This document shows, piece after piece, positions 36,040 to 47,130 of a stretch of 64,000 nucleotides of DNA. Location: positions 985,017 to 1,049,016 of the forward strand of contig CAJNDT010006024.1 in NCBI GenBank assembly GCA_905221615.1. The letters run 5' to 3'. The stretch is from Symbiodinium sp. CCMP2592. Taxonomy: Eukaryota > Sar > Dinophyceae > Suessiales > Symbiodiniaceae. The stretch's first letter is position 1. Each line of letters opens with the position of its first letter. The notes beneath the pieces were generated by a model. It did no database searches. It worked only from the letters and a program-made list of their open reading frames with translations, and was not told the origin of the DNA. The position numbers and the translations under genes were made by a program.

Positions 36040-37545
36040 TAGGATTTCAATTCCGTCATTAAGCCCCAAACCACCAAAAACAAAAAGCTGCCCGCCCCAC
36101 AATAGTTCGGATGAAAAGGTCCCCTCAATAGTGCAACGGCCTGCCGGGGGCCTCCAGAACAGCAAACCAGAATCCCTTGCTGTATTCAAAACCATAAGGC
36201 TTCTATATAGAAACCTCAAGTCTCCAGCCTTCAGGGATTCAGGCCAAAGCTCCAACTCTGGTTTTGCACGGCTGCCAGATCTATAGGTTTCTTATATAAA
36301 CCCCTTATTAAAAAAGCCATCCCAACAACTTTTCTAAGGGGTAGTATACGATAGCTGCCCACCCCACAATAGTTCGGATGAAAAGGTCCCCTCAATAGTG
36401 CAGCGGCCTGCCGGGGGCCTCCAGAACAGCAAACCAGAATCCCTTGCTGTATTCAAAACCATAAGGCTTCTATATAGAAACCTCAAGTCTCCAGCCTTCA
36501 GGGATTCAGGCCAAAGCTCCAACTCTGGTTTTGCACGGCTGCCAGATCTATAGGTTTCTTATATAAACCCCTTATTAAAAAAGCCATCCCAACAACTTTT
36601 CTAAGGGGTAGTATACGATAGCTGCCCACCCCACAATAGTTCGGATGAAAAGGTCCCCTCAATAGTGCAGCGGCCTGCCGGGGGCCTCCAGAACAGCAAA
36701 CCAGAATCCCTTGCTGTATTCAAAACCATAAGGCTTCTATATAGAAACCTCAAGTCTCCAGCCTTCAGGGATTCAGGCCAAAGCTCCAAACTCTGGTTTT
36801 GCACGGCTGCCAGATCTATAGGTTTCTTATATAAACCCCTTATTAAAAAAGCCACCCCAACAACTTTTCTAAGGGGTAGTATACGATAGCTGCCCACCCC
36901 ACAATAGTTCGGATGAAAAGGTCCCCTCAATAGTGCAGCGGCCTGCCGGGGGCCTCCAGAACAGCAAACCAGAATCCCTTGCTGTATTCAAAACCATAAG
37001 GCTTCTATATAGAAACCTCAAGTCTCCAGCCTTCAGGGATTCAGGCCAAAGCTCCAAACTCTGGTTTTGCACGGCTGCCAGATCTATAGGTTTCTTATAT
37101 AAACCCCTTATTAAAAAAGCCACCCCAACAACTTTTCTAAGGGGTAGTATACGATAGCTGCCCACCCCACAATAGTTCGGATGAAAAGGTCCCCTCAATA
37201 GTGCAGCGGCCTGCCGGGGGCCTCCAGAACAGCAAACCAGAATCCCTTGCTGTATTCAAAACCATAAGGCTTCTATATAGAAACCTCAAGTCTCCAGCCT
37301 TCAGGGATTCAGGCCAAAGCTCCAAACTCTGGTTTTGCACGGCTGCCAGATCTATAGGTTTCTTATATAAACCCCTTATTAAAAAAGCCATCCCAACAAC
37401 TTTTCTAAGGGGTAGTATACGATAGCTGCCCACCCCGCAATAGTTCGGATGAAAAGGTCCCCTCAATAGTGCAGCGGCCTGCCGGGGGCCTCCAGAACAG
37501 CAAACCAGAATCCCTTGCTGTATTCAAAGCATTTAGGCTTCTATG
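36040..37545. repeat. 267-268 bp tandem satellite, six units
   Basis: The core aaaaggtcccctcaatag recurs at 36114, 36381, 36648, 36916, 37184 and 37452. Units are nearly identical; the first has a different left side and the last a diverged right side (after ccttgctgtattcaaa). Unlike its surroundings it contains almost no AGAG. In minus-strand sense it lies just upstream of the transposase ORF, so it could be a subterminal array, a promoter region or an intron. Confidence 0.95.
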
Positions 37546-37978
37546 CAGAAAGATCTAGAGGCTGTGTTGTAGTTAATTAAACCTCTTTTGGAAGCTTCAG
37601 TCCTCGACAGCAGGGTCCATCGTGCTCCCAGCTCCCTAGAGCTGCCGTCTCTTAGAGCCACGAAGAACTGCGAAGAGTTCGAGATCTGTTAAGAAAACAG
37701 CTGACAGACTTCCCTCAAGGCAGAGATCCTTCGATAGCTCCTGCATCACACATCAGAGAGACCACGATCCCTTCATTTTGCGAACAGGCGATCCTTCCTT
37801 CGAAAGAGTCGGTCACTGCAGACATGCATGTATCGAGAGAAGCAGCTCTTGCTTCGAAGAGCCACTGCAGACATGAATGAATCGACAGAGCGCGCTGTGT
37901 GCAGCCTGAAGAAACAAGTGAGAGCTAAGAACCCGAAGCTTTAGACCCCGAAGATAAAAGCTGAGACAGCACAGAGGA

Positions 37979-38955
37979 TCATGTAGAGGCCGGTGGCTGG
38001 GCAGAGGTGCTCGTCGAGGCAGAAGCCGATGGCTCAGCAGAGGTGCTTGCCGAAGCAGAGGCCGGTGCAGCTGCAGAGCCTCCGGACCGATGTGAGTGTC
38101 ATGAATCCAGAAAAGAGGTTTAAAGTTTAGGTTTCCTCCCGCCTCCGGTGGAGAAGCTTGCGATGAGAGAAGCCAGAGCTGATCCTCCAGGGCAGACTCA
38201 AGCAATCCCAATCGAGGGCTTGCAACTAGAGTCTCCAAAACAAAAGAGAAAAGCTACCAAAGGAGACGAAGCCAACACGAAGCCAGAGAAACAGAAACGG
38301 AGAAGATTAAGGGTTTAAGATGTTGGGGATTCGAGTCCAGAGCATCGCCCTTTTCTTCTCGCAAGAGCTCAAGCCGCTTCGGGCGAGGCAGGGAGAGGAA
38401 CTAACATCTCCCAATCATCAGAGTGATGCTCATCATGATCAGAGTGGTGCTCAGAAGCTTCAGAGTGTGTCTGAGAGCCAGGCAGAGAGTTTCCCAGATC
38501 CTCGAGATCCTCCTCTGTCAGAGGCCACCAACCGCGACCGCCCTCCAACAAGAGGAGGTCCCCAACAGAGAGATCTCTGCGTCGGATCACCCATCCCTGA
38601 AGAGTCCACCTCTCAGAGCTGAAACAAGAGACCTCCGGAGAGAACCTCATGCCGTCCGGGAGGCACCAAGAGCAATCTTGGAGAGGCAGGCCCAAGAGTT
38701 CTCCGATCAGAGAGGCGATGTCTGCATCGTCCTCCAAGAAGAGTCTGCTGATGCAGAGGAGCGAAACATACCTGAGTCCGTCGTGATGCAATCAGGAGAT
38801 TTAATTATCAGGGACATCAGAGCCAATGTGAAATGCGAACTGAGGCACTGGTTCACAGAGACACTGCGAGAGACGGTCTCCATGTTTCCAAGCAAGAGGC
38901 CGAGATGCTCAGAGCAAAAGAGCTCCCGGGCTGAATGTTCTCCACAAAACAGAGT

Positions 38956-39008
<53 letters not shown>

Positions 39009-39666
39009 CGAGAGAGAGAGACAGAGAGAGAGAGAATGTGTGTTTGTGCGAAAACAACTAGAAACTAAACCCTAATCAAACCGTAAACCCCAAAGCAGAA
39101 AAGAGACACCTCTTTTGCAGAGCCAAGCAGAGAGTCGCTCGGACGACAGTTCCAGAGAGAAGCTCTAGCAGAGTGGAGAGGTTTTAAGGTTCTAGAGTCT
39201 AGGGTTTAGGCTCGAAGGTAAAGGTAAGGCCTGTAAGGGTTTAGGGTTTAGGGGGGTTTAGGGTTTGGGTTGATTACCTGAGAGTTCAGGTCTAAGGGTT
39301 TTAGAGTTTAGGGTTTAGGCTCGAAGTAAAGGTAAGGGTTTCGGGTTTAAGGATTAGTATTTAGGGCTTAGAGTTAAAAAACCAGCTCCATCTGCGAGCT
39401 CTCGATCATGTAGAGCCCGGCTCATCGAAGCCTGGGATGGGAGTATGTAAATATAAGTACAAATAAATAAATATATAAATAAATATATATATATATGTGT
39501 ATATGGCTATCTTTATTATTATTATTATTACCATTATTATTGCTATTATTGTTCTAATTATATATACATAAATATTATCATATATATATATATGTAGTAG
39601 AAAATCGTCGAGCAGCATAGAGTGCTGCCGGACGAGAGCCAAGGCTGCCAAAAGAGCTCCTCGCAT
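37979..39666 (-). CDS. multi-exon gene, unknown function, acidic and Ser/Ala-rich C-terminus
   Basis: ATG at 39666 opens MRGALLAALALVRQHSMLL, possibly a signal or membrane anchor. Further exon-like blocks on the minus strand: ~39425-39380, ~39170-39100, ~38925-38815 (EHLGLLLGNMETVSRSVSVN), ~38785-38410 (ADIASLIGELLGLPLQDC, then WTLQGWVIRRRDLSVGD and a His/Asp/Ser acidic stretch), ~38237-38145 (TLVASPRLGLLESALEDQLW) and ~38070-37979 (SAAAPASASASTSAEPSAS, TGA stop). The last three join in phase with a GT donor and a GA donor. Outer exon borders are uncertain. No family recognised. It is co-directional with its neighbours and shares their CTCT-rich sense strand. A (GA)n run lies in one intron. 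Confidence 0.5.
38960..39034. repeat. (AG)n microsatellite
   Basis: ~75 bases of AG with occasional AGCG/ACAG interruptions, inside a probable intron of the gene at 37979-39666. It is an extreme form of the AGAG enrichment of the block. Confidence 0.9.
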
Positions 39667-40260
39667 TTAGAGGGTTTAAGGTTTAGTTAGGGTGTAGAGC
39701 CACGGTTTAGGGTTTAGGGTTAATTAGGGTTTTGAGGTTTTAGGTTTAAGACGGGTACAAGCCTTAGCTACATAGGGCTTAATTAATTAGGAAAAACCCG
39801 AAACCTATTTAATTACGAACCCCAAACCCTGGAACCCCTTCACCCTAAACCCCGAAACCCTAAAACCAGAGCCAAGCGTCGCCAAAATCGAGGCACAGAG
39901 GCTCCACCCCAATGCCTCGCATAGAGTTTGGGATTTAGGGCTTGAGAGTTTTCGGGCATTAATTAAGGCTTTGGGTAAGCTTAGAGTCTGGGGGTTGAAT
40001 TTAGAGAGATTTAAGGCAGTAAGGGTTTGGCTAAGTTTAGAGTTTGAGGTTTAGTGTTTGAGAGATTCGGGGCATTAATTAAGGGTTTGGGTAAGTTTAG
40101 AGTTTGGGCTTTAATTAGGGTTTGGGTGTTTAGGCTTTGATTAATTAATTAGGGTGGTGGGTTTGTTAATTAAATAAAGAGCCAAGTATCAGAGAGATCC
40201 ACGGAGAGGCCTCTCTAAGCCTCGGATGTGAGGGTTTAGGAGTAATTAATTTTTTTAAAA
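39200..40260. other. TTTAGGG, TTAATTAA and AGAG words; exon 1 of the 39.67 kb gene inside
   Basis: Non-coding text mixes three vocabularies: gggtttaggg, ttaattaatta and tagagttt / gagagtt. A ~40 bp segment (tagggtttaggctcgaag) occurs twice, near 39198 and 39310. An AT-rich stretch with (TTA)n and (TA)n lies at 39440-39595, in the first intron of the gene starting at 39666. Between 39670 and 40260 I see no coding block. Confidence 0.5.
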
Positions 40261-40302
40261 AAAGAGAGCGAGCCACAAAAGAGAGACTTTCTGCCGAAGA
40301 GC

Positions 40303-41669
40303 TCACTCCTCCGCCACAGCGGCCAGAGCATCCGTCTCAGAGGCCGGCCCAGCCGTCGCAGCCGCCGTAGAGTTCACATTGTCAGAGGGAGGCGGCTGCT
40401 CAGAGCCCTCAGAGCCTCCGCGGGCAGGATAGCGATCCGGCGCAGCCATCTGCTTCAGAGCTTTCGCCAAAGTGTCAGAGCGAAGCAGCTCGGCCTGAAG
40501 GCTATTTAATGAGAGTCTAATTAATTAAGGTTTAATTCGGGATTTAGGGTTTAAGGGGGAGGTTTGCAGGCCAGATACAGAGTGCACCAGAGACGGCCAG
40601 GAGAAGCCAGAGAACCGGGCGTGCCTGCCAGAGGCACCCCGATGAGAGTGCGAATGAAATTAATTAACTAGCACAACCCTAAACCCCAAACCCCACAAAC
40701 ACTTCAACCTTGAACCCCAAAGACTAAACCCAACCTAATTAATTAATCACTGCAAACTAGAGGCTCAGAGTGGTACACCAAGTGGGCCAGAGTTTCCTGC
40801 TCTCGACAGAAGAGCCAGCGGGCGTGTGCAGAGTTGGCAAAAACCTCCTCCACATCCGCCCGCCGCACCAGCTTGGACCTCAGAGGCTGCACTGCACTAG
40901 TTAATTAATTAGTTAAAGAAAATGGACCAGAAGGAAAGACACCAAACATTGCCAAAGCACTCATCCCAGAGCCACCGGATGTTGAGAGAAACTTCGCAGA
41001 TCATGTCCGGGTCCAGAGCATCATCCTGCACGCAATTAGAGAGCAATTGGGGTTTGGGGCTCTGCTACTTACTTAGTTACTTAGGGTTTCCTTAGAGAGG
41101 TTAAGGCATTAATTCACCATTAGAGTCTGTCCGCATCGAAAGAGATCTGGCTGTAGATGAGCTGAACGGAGAGCTGCCAGGTCACAGAGATGCCTGGGAC
41201 ATGCTTTAGAGTTTGGGTTAATTAGATAGGATTAGGGTTGAGGGTTTAGAGTTTAGGGTTTAGGGTGTAATTAATTAGTGTTTTAGGTGAAATAGAGGTT
41301 CCTGGATTGAAGCTAGGACACAGAGGGCCACAAAGGTAGTCTCGTCAGAGCCAGGCACAGAGTGGACCAGAGCCAGGACTTGAGAGATCCACCTTCGGGG
41401 ATTCGTTTCGGGTTTAATTAATTAGAGTGTGCTTCGCTTTCATTAGCACCAAGAGCCCACAGCCTCCAGAGGATGGCCCTCGTGGACACGAGGCTTCTGC
41501 GAGCCCAGCCGATGCTGTCTTTGCGCCGATCGTAGAGCTTCAGAGCATCGAAGAGCTTCCTTAATTAGAGGTTGGGAAAATCAAGAGTTTTGCCAGGGTT
41601 TAGGGTTTAATTAGGGTAATTAGAGCTGCCTAGAGACTCCTCCGCCGAGGCCAAAGTCACAGCTGCCAT
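40303..41669 (-). CDS. eight-exon gene with one C-terminal membrane segment, unknown function
   Basis: ATG at 41669 (MAAVTLASAEESL), then exon-like blocks down to TGA at 40305-40303. Blocks in order: exon ~41565-41475 (LFDALKLYDRRKDSIGWARR), ~41400-41320 (WISQVLALVHSVPGSDETTF), ~41208-41125 (ISVTWQLSVQLIYSQISFDA), ~41036-40950 (DPDMICEVSLNIRWLWDECF), ~40885-40765 (LVRRADVEEVFANSAHARWL), ~40625-40565 (VLWLLLAVSGALC, hydrophobic) and 40501-40303 (LQAELLRSDTLAKALKQM, then a Ser/Pro/Ala/Glu-rich tail). Blocks 2-5 and 7-8 join in phase with GC, GT, GA and GC donors; the exon 1 and exon 6-7 borders are less certain. Introns are short (50-150 bases) and contain TTAATTAA and TTTAGGG words. The topology of a soluble front and one tail helix recalls PEX11-like proteins, but I do not claim homology. 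Confidence 0.55.
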
Positions 41670-41841
41670 GCTTCCCAGAGGTCCTCGGAATAGTGAAAAG
41701 TCCAACCCAAGAGATTGAGTATTTTCGCTTTCAGAACTAGAGGCTTCCAAAGAGAACAGTATGCCAACGGAGTTGAGAGTCGAAGGTTGCGAAAAGAGCG
41801 GAGCAAGAGGGCTGCTGGAGCGAAGAGGGCTGCAAAAATCT

Positions 41842-41941
41842 GCTACTATACTACTACTGTACTACTGTACTACTGTACTACTGTACTACTGTACTACTAC
41901 TGTACTACTGTACTAATGTACTACTGTACTACTGTACTACC
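41842..41941. repeat. 8 bp tandem array GTACTACT
   Basis: About 12 units of gtactact with small deletions. It ends at a C-rich stretch (cccccggcccccaaacaac). Confidence 0.95.
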
Positions 41942-42038
41942 CCCGGCCCCCAAACAACTTCGACCCCGGACCCCCCAAACAACTTCAGGTCAGAGATATG
42001 CGGACCCCCCGTTAATATTACAGGGACTGGACTTGTTT

Positions 42039-42054
42039 GGGGGGGGGGGGGGGT
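42039..42054. repeat. poly-G run
   Basis: Sixteen G after ggactggacttgttt. Unlike the type G junctions, no (TA)n run is attached. Confidence 0.9.
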
Positions 42055-42059
42055 TTAAT

Positions 42060-43000
42060 AATCAGGAGACCACATTATACACCAAGACAAATCCCAACCT
42101 CTACGAACCTGGCGTCCAAAATGCTCACCTGTTGGACCTCCTTTGAATTCTCCGTCGAAGACGAAGCCTCGTGATTTTGCGCTGTCGAAAGATTCAAGGT
42201 GTAGGGATGGGGGGAAGGGAGGCGGGACTTTATGGATCAAGCCCCTAGAAGTCTATGAGAAGGGTATGTGTCACTTTCCTGCCTTGACATGGTGCGCTCT
42301 GAAGCCAACAAGAAGGGCAAGAATGGACACTTCAGAATGCAGGGGCAGCAAAGACAGGGCGAGGGGTTTCTTAGGCTCTCCTTCCTTGGGGCCATTGCCC
42401 ACTGTCATCTGGCTCAAGGAATCAGCGAGAGCAGTCCGGCTTTATCAACCTGATCATACCTGCCATAGTGAGCCTCGCAACCTCAAATCCTGTACAGACC
42501 CAAACTGTGCACCCCGCCGGGTCTGCCTTTCGCGGTGCAGACGAGGACGCCTGGCGGGTGGAGGGCATTCTGCCAGTTGGAAATTTCTATTGTTCGATGT
42601 ACGCTTCAAGGTGGACGCGTGAGACCGTGAGAAGCAGGGAAGACCACTCAGAAACGATCTTGAGAACCGGATAACAGACACGAAACGTGGCAGAACACTG
42701 GCGTAACGCCACGACAGCGCAAACAGAACGCAACTGTATTCAGCTCGAGCAGCGGAGGTCACTCGAAATCCTGAACCCTCAATGGCTTCCATAAGTTCCT
42801 CTGCCTGGAAGCAAACGTCGGATCAAGGCTGCAAGCTTAACTTTTCAGCAGCTTGTCACACAACCTCGAATTCCGAACCCAACACCCCAAACCCCAAACT
42901 ACTACACCCATGACCCCTCCCTCACCTGTGCCCCCACAAAAAACCCTCAACTCAGCACCCCAACTCCGAACCCCCAACGCTCTTATGCGCAGAACGTGAA
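42060..43000. other. no gene recognised
   Basis: Unique-looking DNA with open frames on both strands at 42140-42800, but no motif. TGGCTCAAG at 42410-42418 matches the last nine bases of the dinoflagellate spliced leader; it is too short to call. Confidence 0.4.
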
Positions 43001-43009
43001 TGAGAACCT

Positions 43010-43340
43010 TCTGGCGAATTCTCAAAGGAACCCTTACGGCAAACCTTCTAGGAAACCGTATGAGGGCCCTTTTCGGAACCCTTGTGGTAGCCCTTCAAGT
43101 GACCCTTGTAGTAGCCCTTGCAGAAACTCCTGCACAGGGCTCCAAGGGAATCGTACTTGTATACTAACCCTCATAGACCTTAAACCCTAAACCCTGAACC
43201 CTTATAGACACCCCTAAAGGAGCACTTGAAGGAATCCGTCAAGGAACCCGCAAAAGGAACCCTACTATAGAAACCCTTCAAGGAGCCCTTAAAGGAGCCC
43301 TTCAAGGAACCCTTAAAAGGAACCCTATTGTAGAAACCCT
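43010..43340. repeat. degenerate array of aaggaaccctt words
   Basis: Units of 14-17 bases such as caaggagccctt-aaaggagccctt-caaggaaccctt. Same vocabulary as 25290-25410. A stretch of CCCTAAA words (43155-43200) interrupts it. Confidence 0.8.
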
Positions 43341-43470
43341 TGACCTTCAACCTTAAACCCTAAACCCTAAACCCCTAAACCCTAAACTCTAAACCCCTAA
43401 ACCTTAAACCCCTTAACCCTAAACTCTAAACCCCGAAACCTTGAATCCTAAACCCTAAACCCTTTGAAGG
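43335..43470. repeat. CCCTAAA-type telomere-like tract
   Basis: About 15 aaaccctaaacccc words with one- to two-base variants. Confidence 0.85.
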
Positions 43471-43994
43471 AGCCCCTTTTTAGCACGATAGAAGGCAGGC
43501 TCGGCCTTCGACTTGCTCGCAGGTGCCCTTGAGCGGCAGCTTCTTTGAGGCTCGTTCCGGATTTAAGGGTTGCTGCTTAAAGGTTATGTGTTGCTTTTTA
43601 GGTTTGGGGTATTTTTTTCAAGTTTGGCTGTGCTTTTTATGTTTTCGGTAGGTTGTTTTAAGGTTTTGGTGGATTTTAGGCTCAGGGTTTAGGGTTGCTG
43701 GTTTAGTTTATTGCTTACAGGCTTCAGGGCTTCGTGCTTAGGGCTTAGGGGCTTCGCGTTTGTAGGGCTTAGGGCTAGGATCTAGGGCTTTAAGGGAATT
43801 AGACTTAGGGGCTTCTGGGCTTTCGTGTTTAGGGAGTTCCGGGGCTTCGGCAAAACAAGCCCAGGCGAAAACAGACTGCCACAGCTTGCAGTGGCTCGGG
43901 CAGCTCTAAGGCGAAAGAGACCAACTTCTCCGGACGTTCTCCATCCCCGAAGGTCTGGGCCGCGCGGCTTTGCTATTCCTGACCTCCACCAGTA

Positions 43995-44496
43995 AGTCAC
44001 AGCACAGATGCCCATCCAAATTGCACTGAGACTAAGCCCATGGCTGTGCAGCCGCAGGAGCTTTTGAAGCCGATGCCTGGAGGTGCCTGAGGCCCGCCTT
44101 CTTCTGCGGATCCAACCTTTGGAGAACAGGGGCTCAGTGATGTTTGAATTTGTCGCTGAGTTCGGGAAATTGGTGAAACTTGGGTTGTAAAGCCCCTTTC
44201 TGCAGACCCTAGCTTCCTTTCGTGTTAACCCTGAACATCCCTAAAGCATAGGAAATTGGAAACGCCCATACACACCCTAAACCCTCAACAGAGTTAAAGC
44301 CGCTGCCCTCAACAAACACAAAAACTGCTAAACTCTAGTTAACCCCTAAAGCCTAGAGCCATTCTGAAACCTGAGGCATGAACCAAATACCACTAAAGCT
44401 CGTCGCACATCCCTTCCTGAGCAGACGGCTCTGCGAGGAGATGGAGCTGCTCCGACGTGTCGCCGATGTCGCTGGCGAGGCCCTTAAGGAAGGAAA
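43995..44496 (-). CDS. possible gene fragment, two exons
   Basis: Minus-strand block 44496-44413 starts after a CCCAG acceptor and ends before a GA donor-like CAG|GAAG. It reads VISFLKGLASDIGDTSEQLH. A second block (from ~44115, after TCCAAAG) continues in phase 0 with VGSAEEGGPQAPPGIGFKSS and reaches TGA near 43996. Another frame of the second block instead gives a hydrophobic stretch (LSLSAIWMGICAVTYWW), so the join is uncertain. No family recognised. Candidate only. Confidence 0.25.
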
Positions 44497-44499
44497 TGA

Positions 44500-45400
44500 C
44501 CTGGGTTTGTTTTGGGGCAGTTCCGGGTCCCTACATATGGGTGCCCTCTGTAGGCAAGGTCCAAAGTTTAGGGGCGGGGCTGTTTTGTCTCCCAGTTGTC
44601 TTCCGAAATGTGGCCATGCTGACCGTGGCTCTCGTCAGAAGCAGAAGCTGAAGCTAGACCCATGCGAAGGAGTCCGGCAAAATTGGCCCGTCTCCGGCTC
44701 TGAACAGAGACCTTCAACTCGGAACCTGTCTGAAAAACCGGGGGATGAGAACCGCACGTCCTCGTCGGGATTTATGGCTTCGATCTCCTGAAAGGAAGGG
44801 AGGGGCCTTTGGGATGAAGTCGAGGCGTCGTCTCGCTGAGCTTCTTAGGGCTCACTGGCAATTTAGGCAATTCTTGTTGTGGGGAGGTGGTGCAGGGTTC
44901 GGGGTGAAGGGACGGTCTAGTGGCTCATGCTTCACTCGTCCAGCTGAAGCTTCTACTAACCCGAAGACTTGGGATGCTCGTGCCTCGAACCCCTAGACAC
45001 GGCTCCATTGGAACAGGAATTTAGTGGACATGATAGCACAATTGTTCTCAGACACACACTACAGGAAATAGCACCCTAAACCCCTAAGCCCTAAACCCCA
45101 AAGCCCTAACACCCTAAACTCTAAACCCCTGAAAAACTCTAAACCCCTAAACCCACTCACTGATACCCAGCTCCACAAGGCGCTGAGTGTTGCTCAACTT
45201 CGGGAAAGGATTGCAGCCATCTGTTATGAGAGGCTGAGGAGATCTGCACAAAAGAAGGGAAAACTTTTGGCTGCAACCCCTAAACCCGTAAACCCTACAT
45301 CTCCAAACCTAGTGATACGTCTTCCGAGCGCCGCCTGCAGATCCCAGCCGCGAAAGTTGTACAGCGCGGGGATCGACTTAGCAGGCACCGAAATATGCGT
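44500..45400. other. no gene recognised
   Basis: Mixed DNA; CCCTAAA words at 45070-45155. Open frames at 44380-45000 on the plus strand have no motif. Confidence 0.4.
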
Positions 45401-45402
45401 GT

Positions 45403-45416
45403 GTGTATATATATAT

Positions 45417-45449
<33 letters not shown>

Positions 45450-45470
45450 TATGCTACCCCCCCCCTCAGG
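45403..45470. repeat. (TA)n/(CATA)n run joined to poly-C, junction type G
   Basis: tatatatatgctac, a run of C, then tcaggtacccagg. The flank aggtacccaggtt is shared, inverted, with 48455-48515. Confidence 0.8.
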
Positions 45471-45639
45471 TACCCAGGTTTTCGTCTTTGTGCTGATAGC
45501 ACGAAGGAAGTCGGACAGAAAAGGCTGCAAGTGCACCCGCATGCTCGCGATAAGCCGACATATAGTACTAGTAGTGAGCGAGTGTGACAAACTGCAGGGT
45601 ATGGCGAAGCAGGCCTACTGAAACCCAGTAAGAGAAAGA

Positions 45640-47130
45640 ACTTTGCACGGCATAGAAAATAGAAGTGATACTGTAGCATCCCCAAGGCCATGAACGCAGA
45701 TTTCGGATCAAGGTGGATAGTGGCTATGTTTAATTGGCTGTCGTTATGGTTTTTTACACACGCAACAATGTCATTGCTGTGGTGGGTGTTGCAGTCTCTC
45801 ACATGAATTGCTGTGTTCATTGGTTCATACAGCCATATATGGAATAAGCCTAAAGCAGTGTCATATAGTGTCAGTATACTTGTCAAAACCTTCAGTCTCC
45901 GCAGCACTGTACAATGATTCATGCGTGTCTGTCAAATTAGCAGTCAATAGCGACAAAGTATGAAATCGTGTTTCACGACGGTGTGTGTAGGCTTCGCAAT
46001 TGTTACTGCAAGTATAGTCTCCATTGCCTTAGGAATCCGATCTCCGTTTCTTTTCCCAGTCATGAAACTGCTACATGTTCTGTTCTTCTATATCGAGCTC
46101 AAAATGTCAAGTGTGGTTTTAATATTACCTCTCACAGTGTTGTTATCACATCTTGCAAATTGCCATTATTCCTGTTACAGTGGTTATCATACTTCACCAA
46201 TACCAGGCCATTTAGGACCATGTACCACCCGGCTTGTTTAATTTTTGCATCAAGTGTTACTGTGTCAATTACTGTTCTGATTGTTCATTCAGACTGCTTC
46301 GTATATTGTTCGGGAACCTTGCTTAATTGTAGCCAAGCATTATAAAGTCAATGAAGTACCTGCTGAGTCCTGTGTTTTATACATTCTGCTAGGTTGAGTA
46401 TAAACCTACCAGAGAACACCACGTGAATACGTACACTTGTGTTTCAAAGCACTTCTTGGTAGGATGATGGTTAGCCAAGTCACACATTTGCTTGCTTTTT
46501 ACCTGCTGAGAGTGGGTTGTTAGTCTTCCAAATCAAACATGATCCAACACGCCGGGGCTGCGTGTTACACGCTAGGTTGTATGTTGCAGTTAATTAGTTC
46601 GACTATAGTTTTTTCACGTCAGGTGACTTCGACATGTTTAATCCGAGTGCATTTCATCAAAAGTGCGTGCATCATGCAGGTAATATCCATTTTATTGTTC
46701 GCAGAATCGTTTTCGAAAGTCTGCACCTACTGTACCAAATGATGACAAGTTGACAACGATGTATGTCAGAATTTTGGTGCACATGGTAGTCTTTTGACTA
46801 CGGGCTCTTTGTTTTTTTGTAAGCACCAGTGCCACACCAAAAAAAATATACAACCACAACGACCAAAGCCCCCAATGCAAACACCAAGCAACATAAGTAG
46901 ATTCTTCTACATTTATCTTAAGAAGTGGGTGATTAAGCCAGCTAAGCTTGGTCGTGCAGCAATAGCTTTCCTACAATAAATTTTTGAATCTTAGACATGG
47001 AGTACAGCCTTGTATGTGATAAACAGAAAACCCATGAACTGGTGTTCCCACAGTAGTGTCTTCAAGCGGAGACCATGAATTACCTAGCTTCGTGTTGGAC
47101 CAACTAGTGAGCTTAATCAAGGATGCAAAT
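45640..47130. other. AT-rich unique DNA, no gene recognised
   Basis: Composition differs sharply from the flanks: AT-rich, almost free of telomere-type words and of AGAG. Several short open frames on both strands show no motif. It could be a different insertion or a distinct intergenic block. Confidence 0.45.

Noticed and set aside
36601..37466. Repeated ~109-codon open frames
   Set aside because: They lie in the 268 bp satellite, whose unit is not a multiple of three, and each copy breaks at the same place; no motif.
42410..42418. Relic dinoflagellate spliced leader (TGGCTCAAG)
   Set aside because: Only nine matching bases, no upstream leader sequence and no gene behind it.
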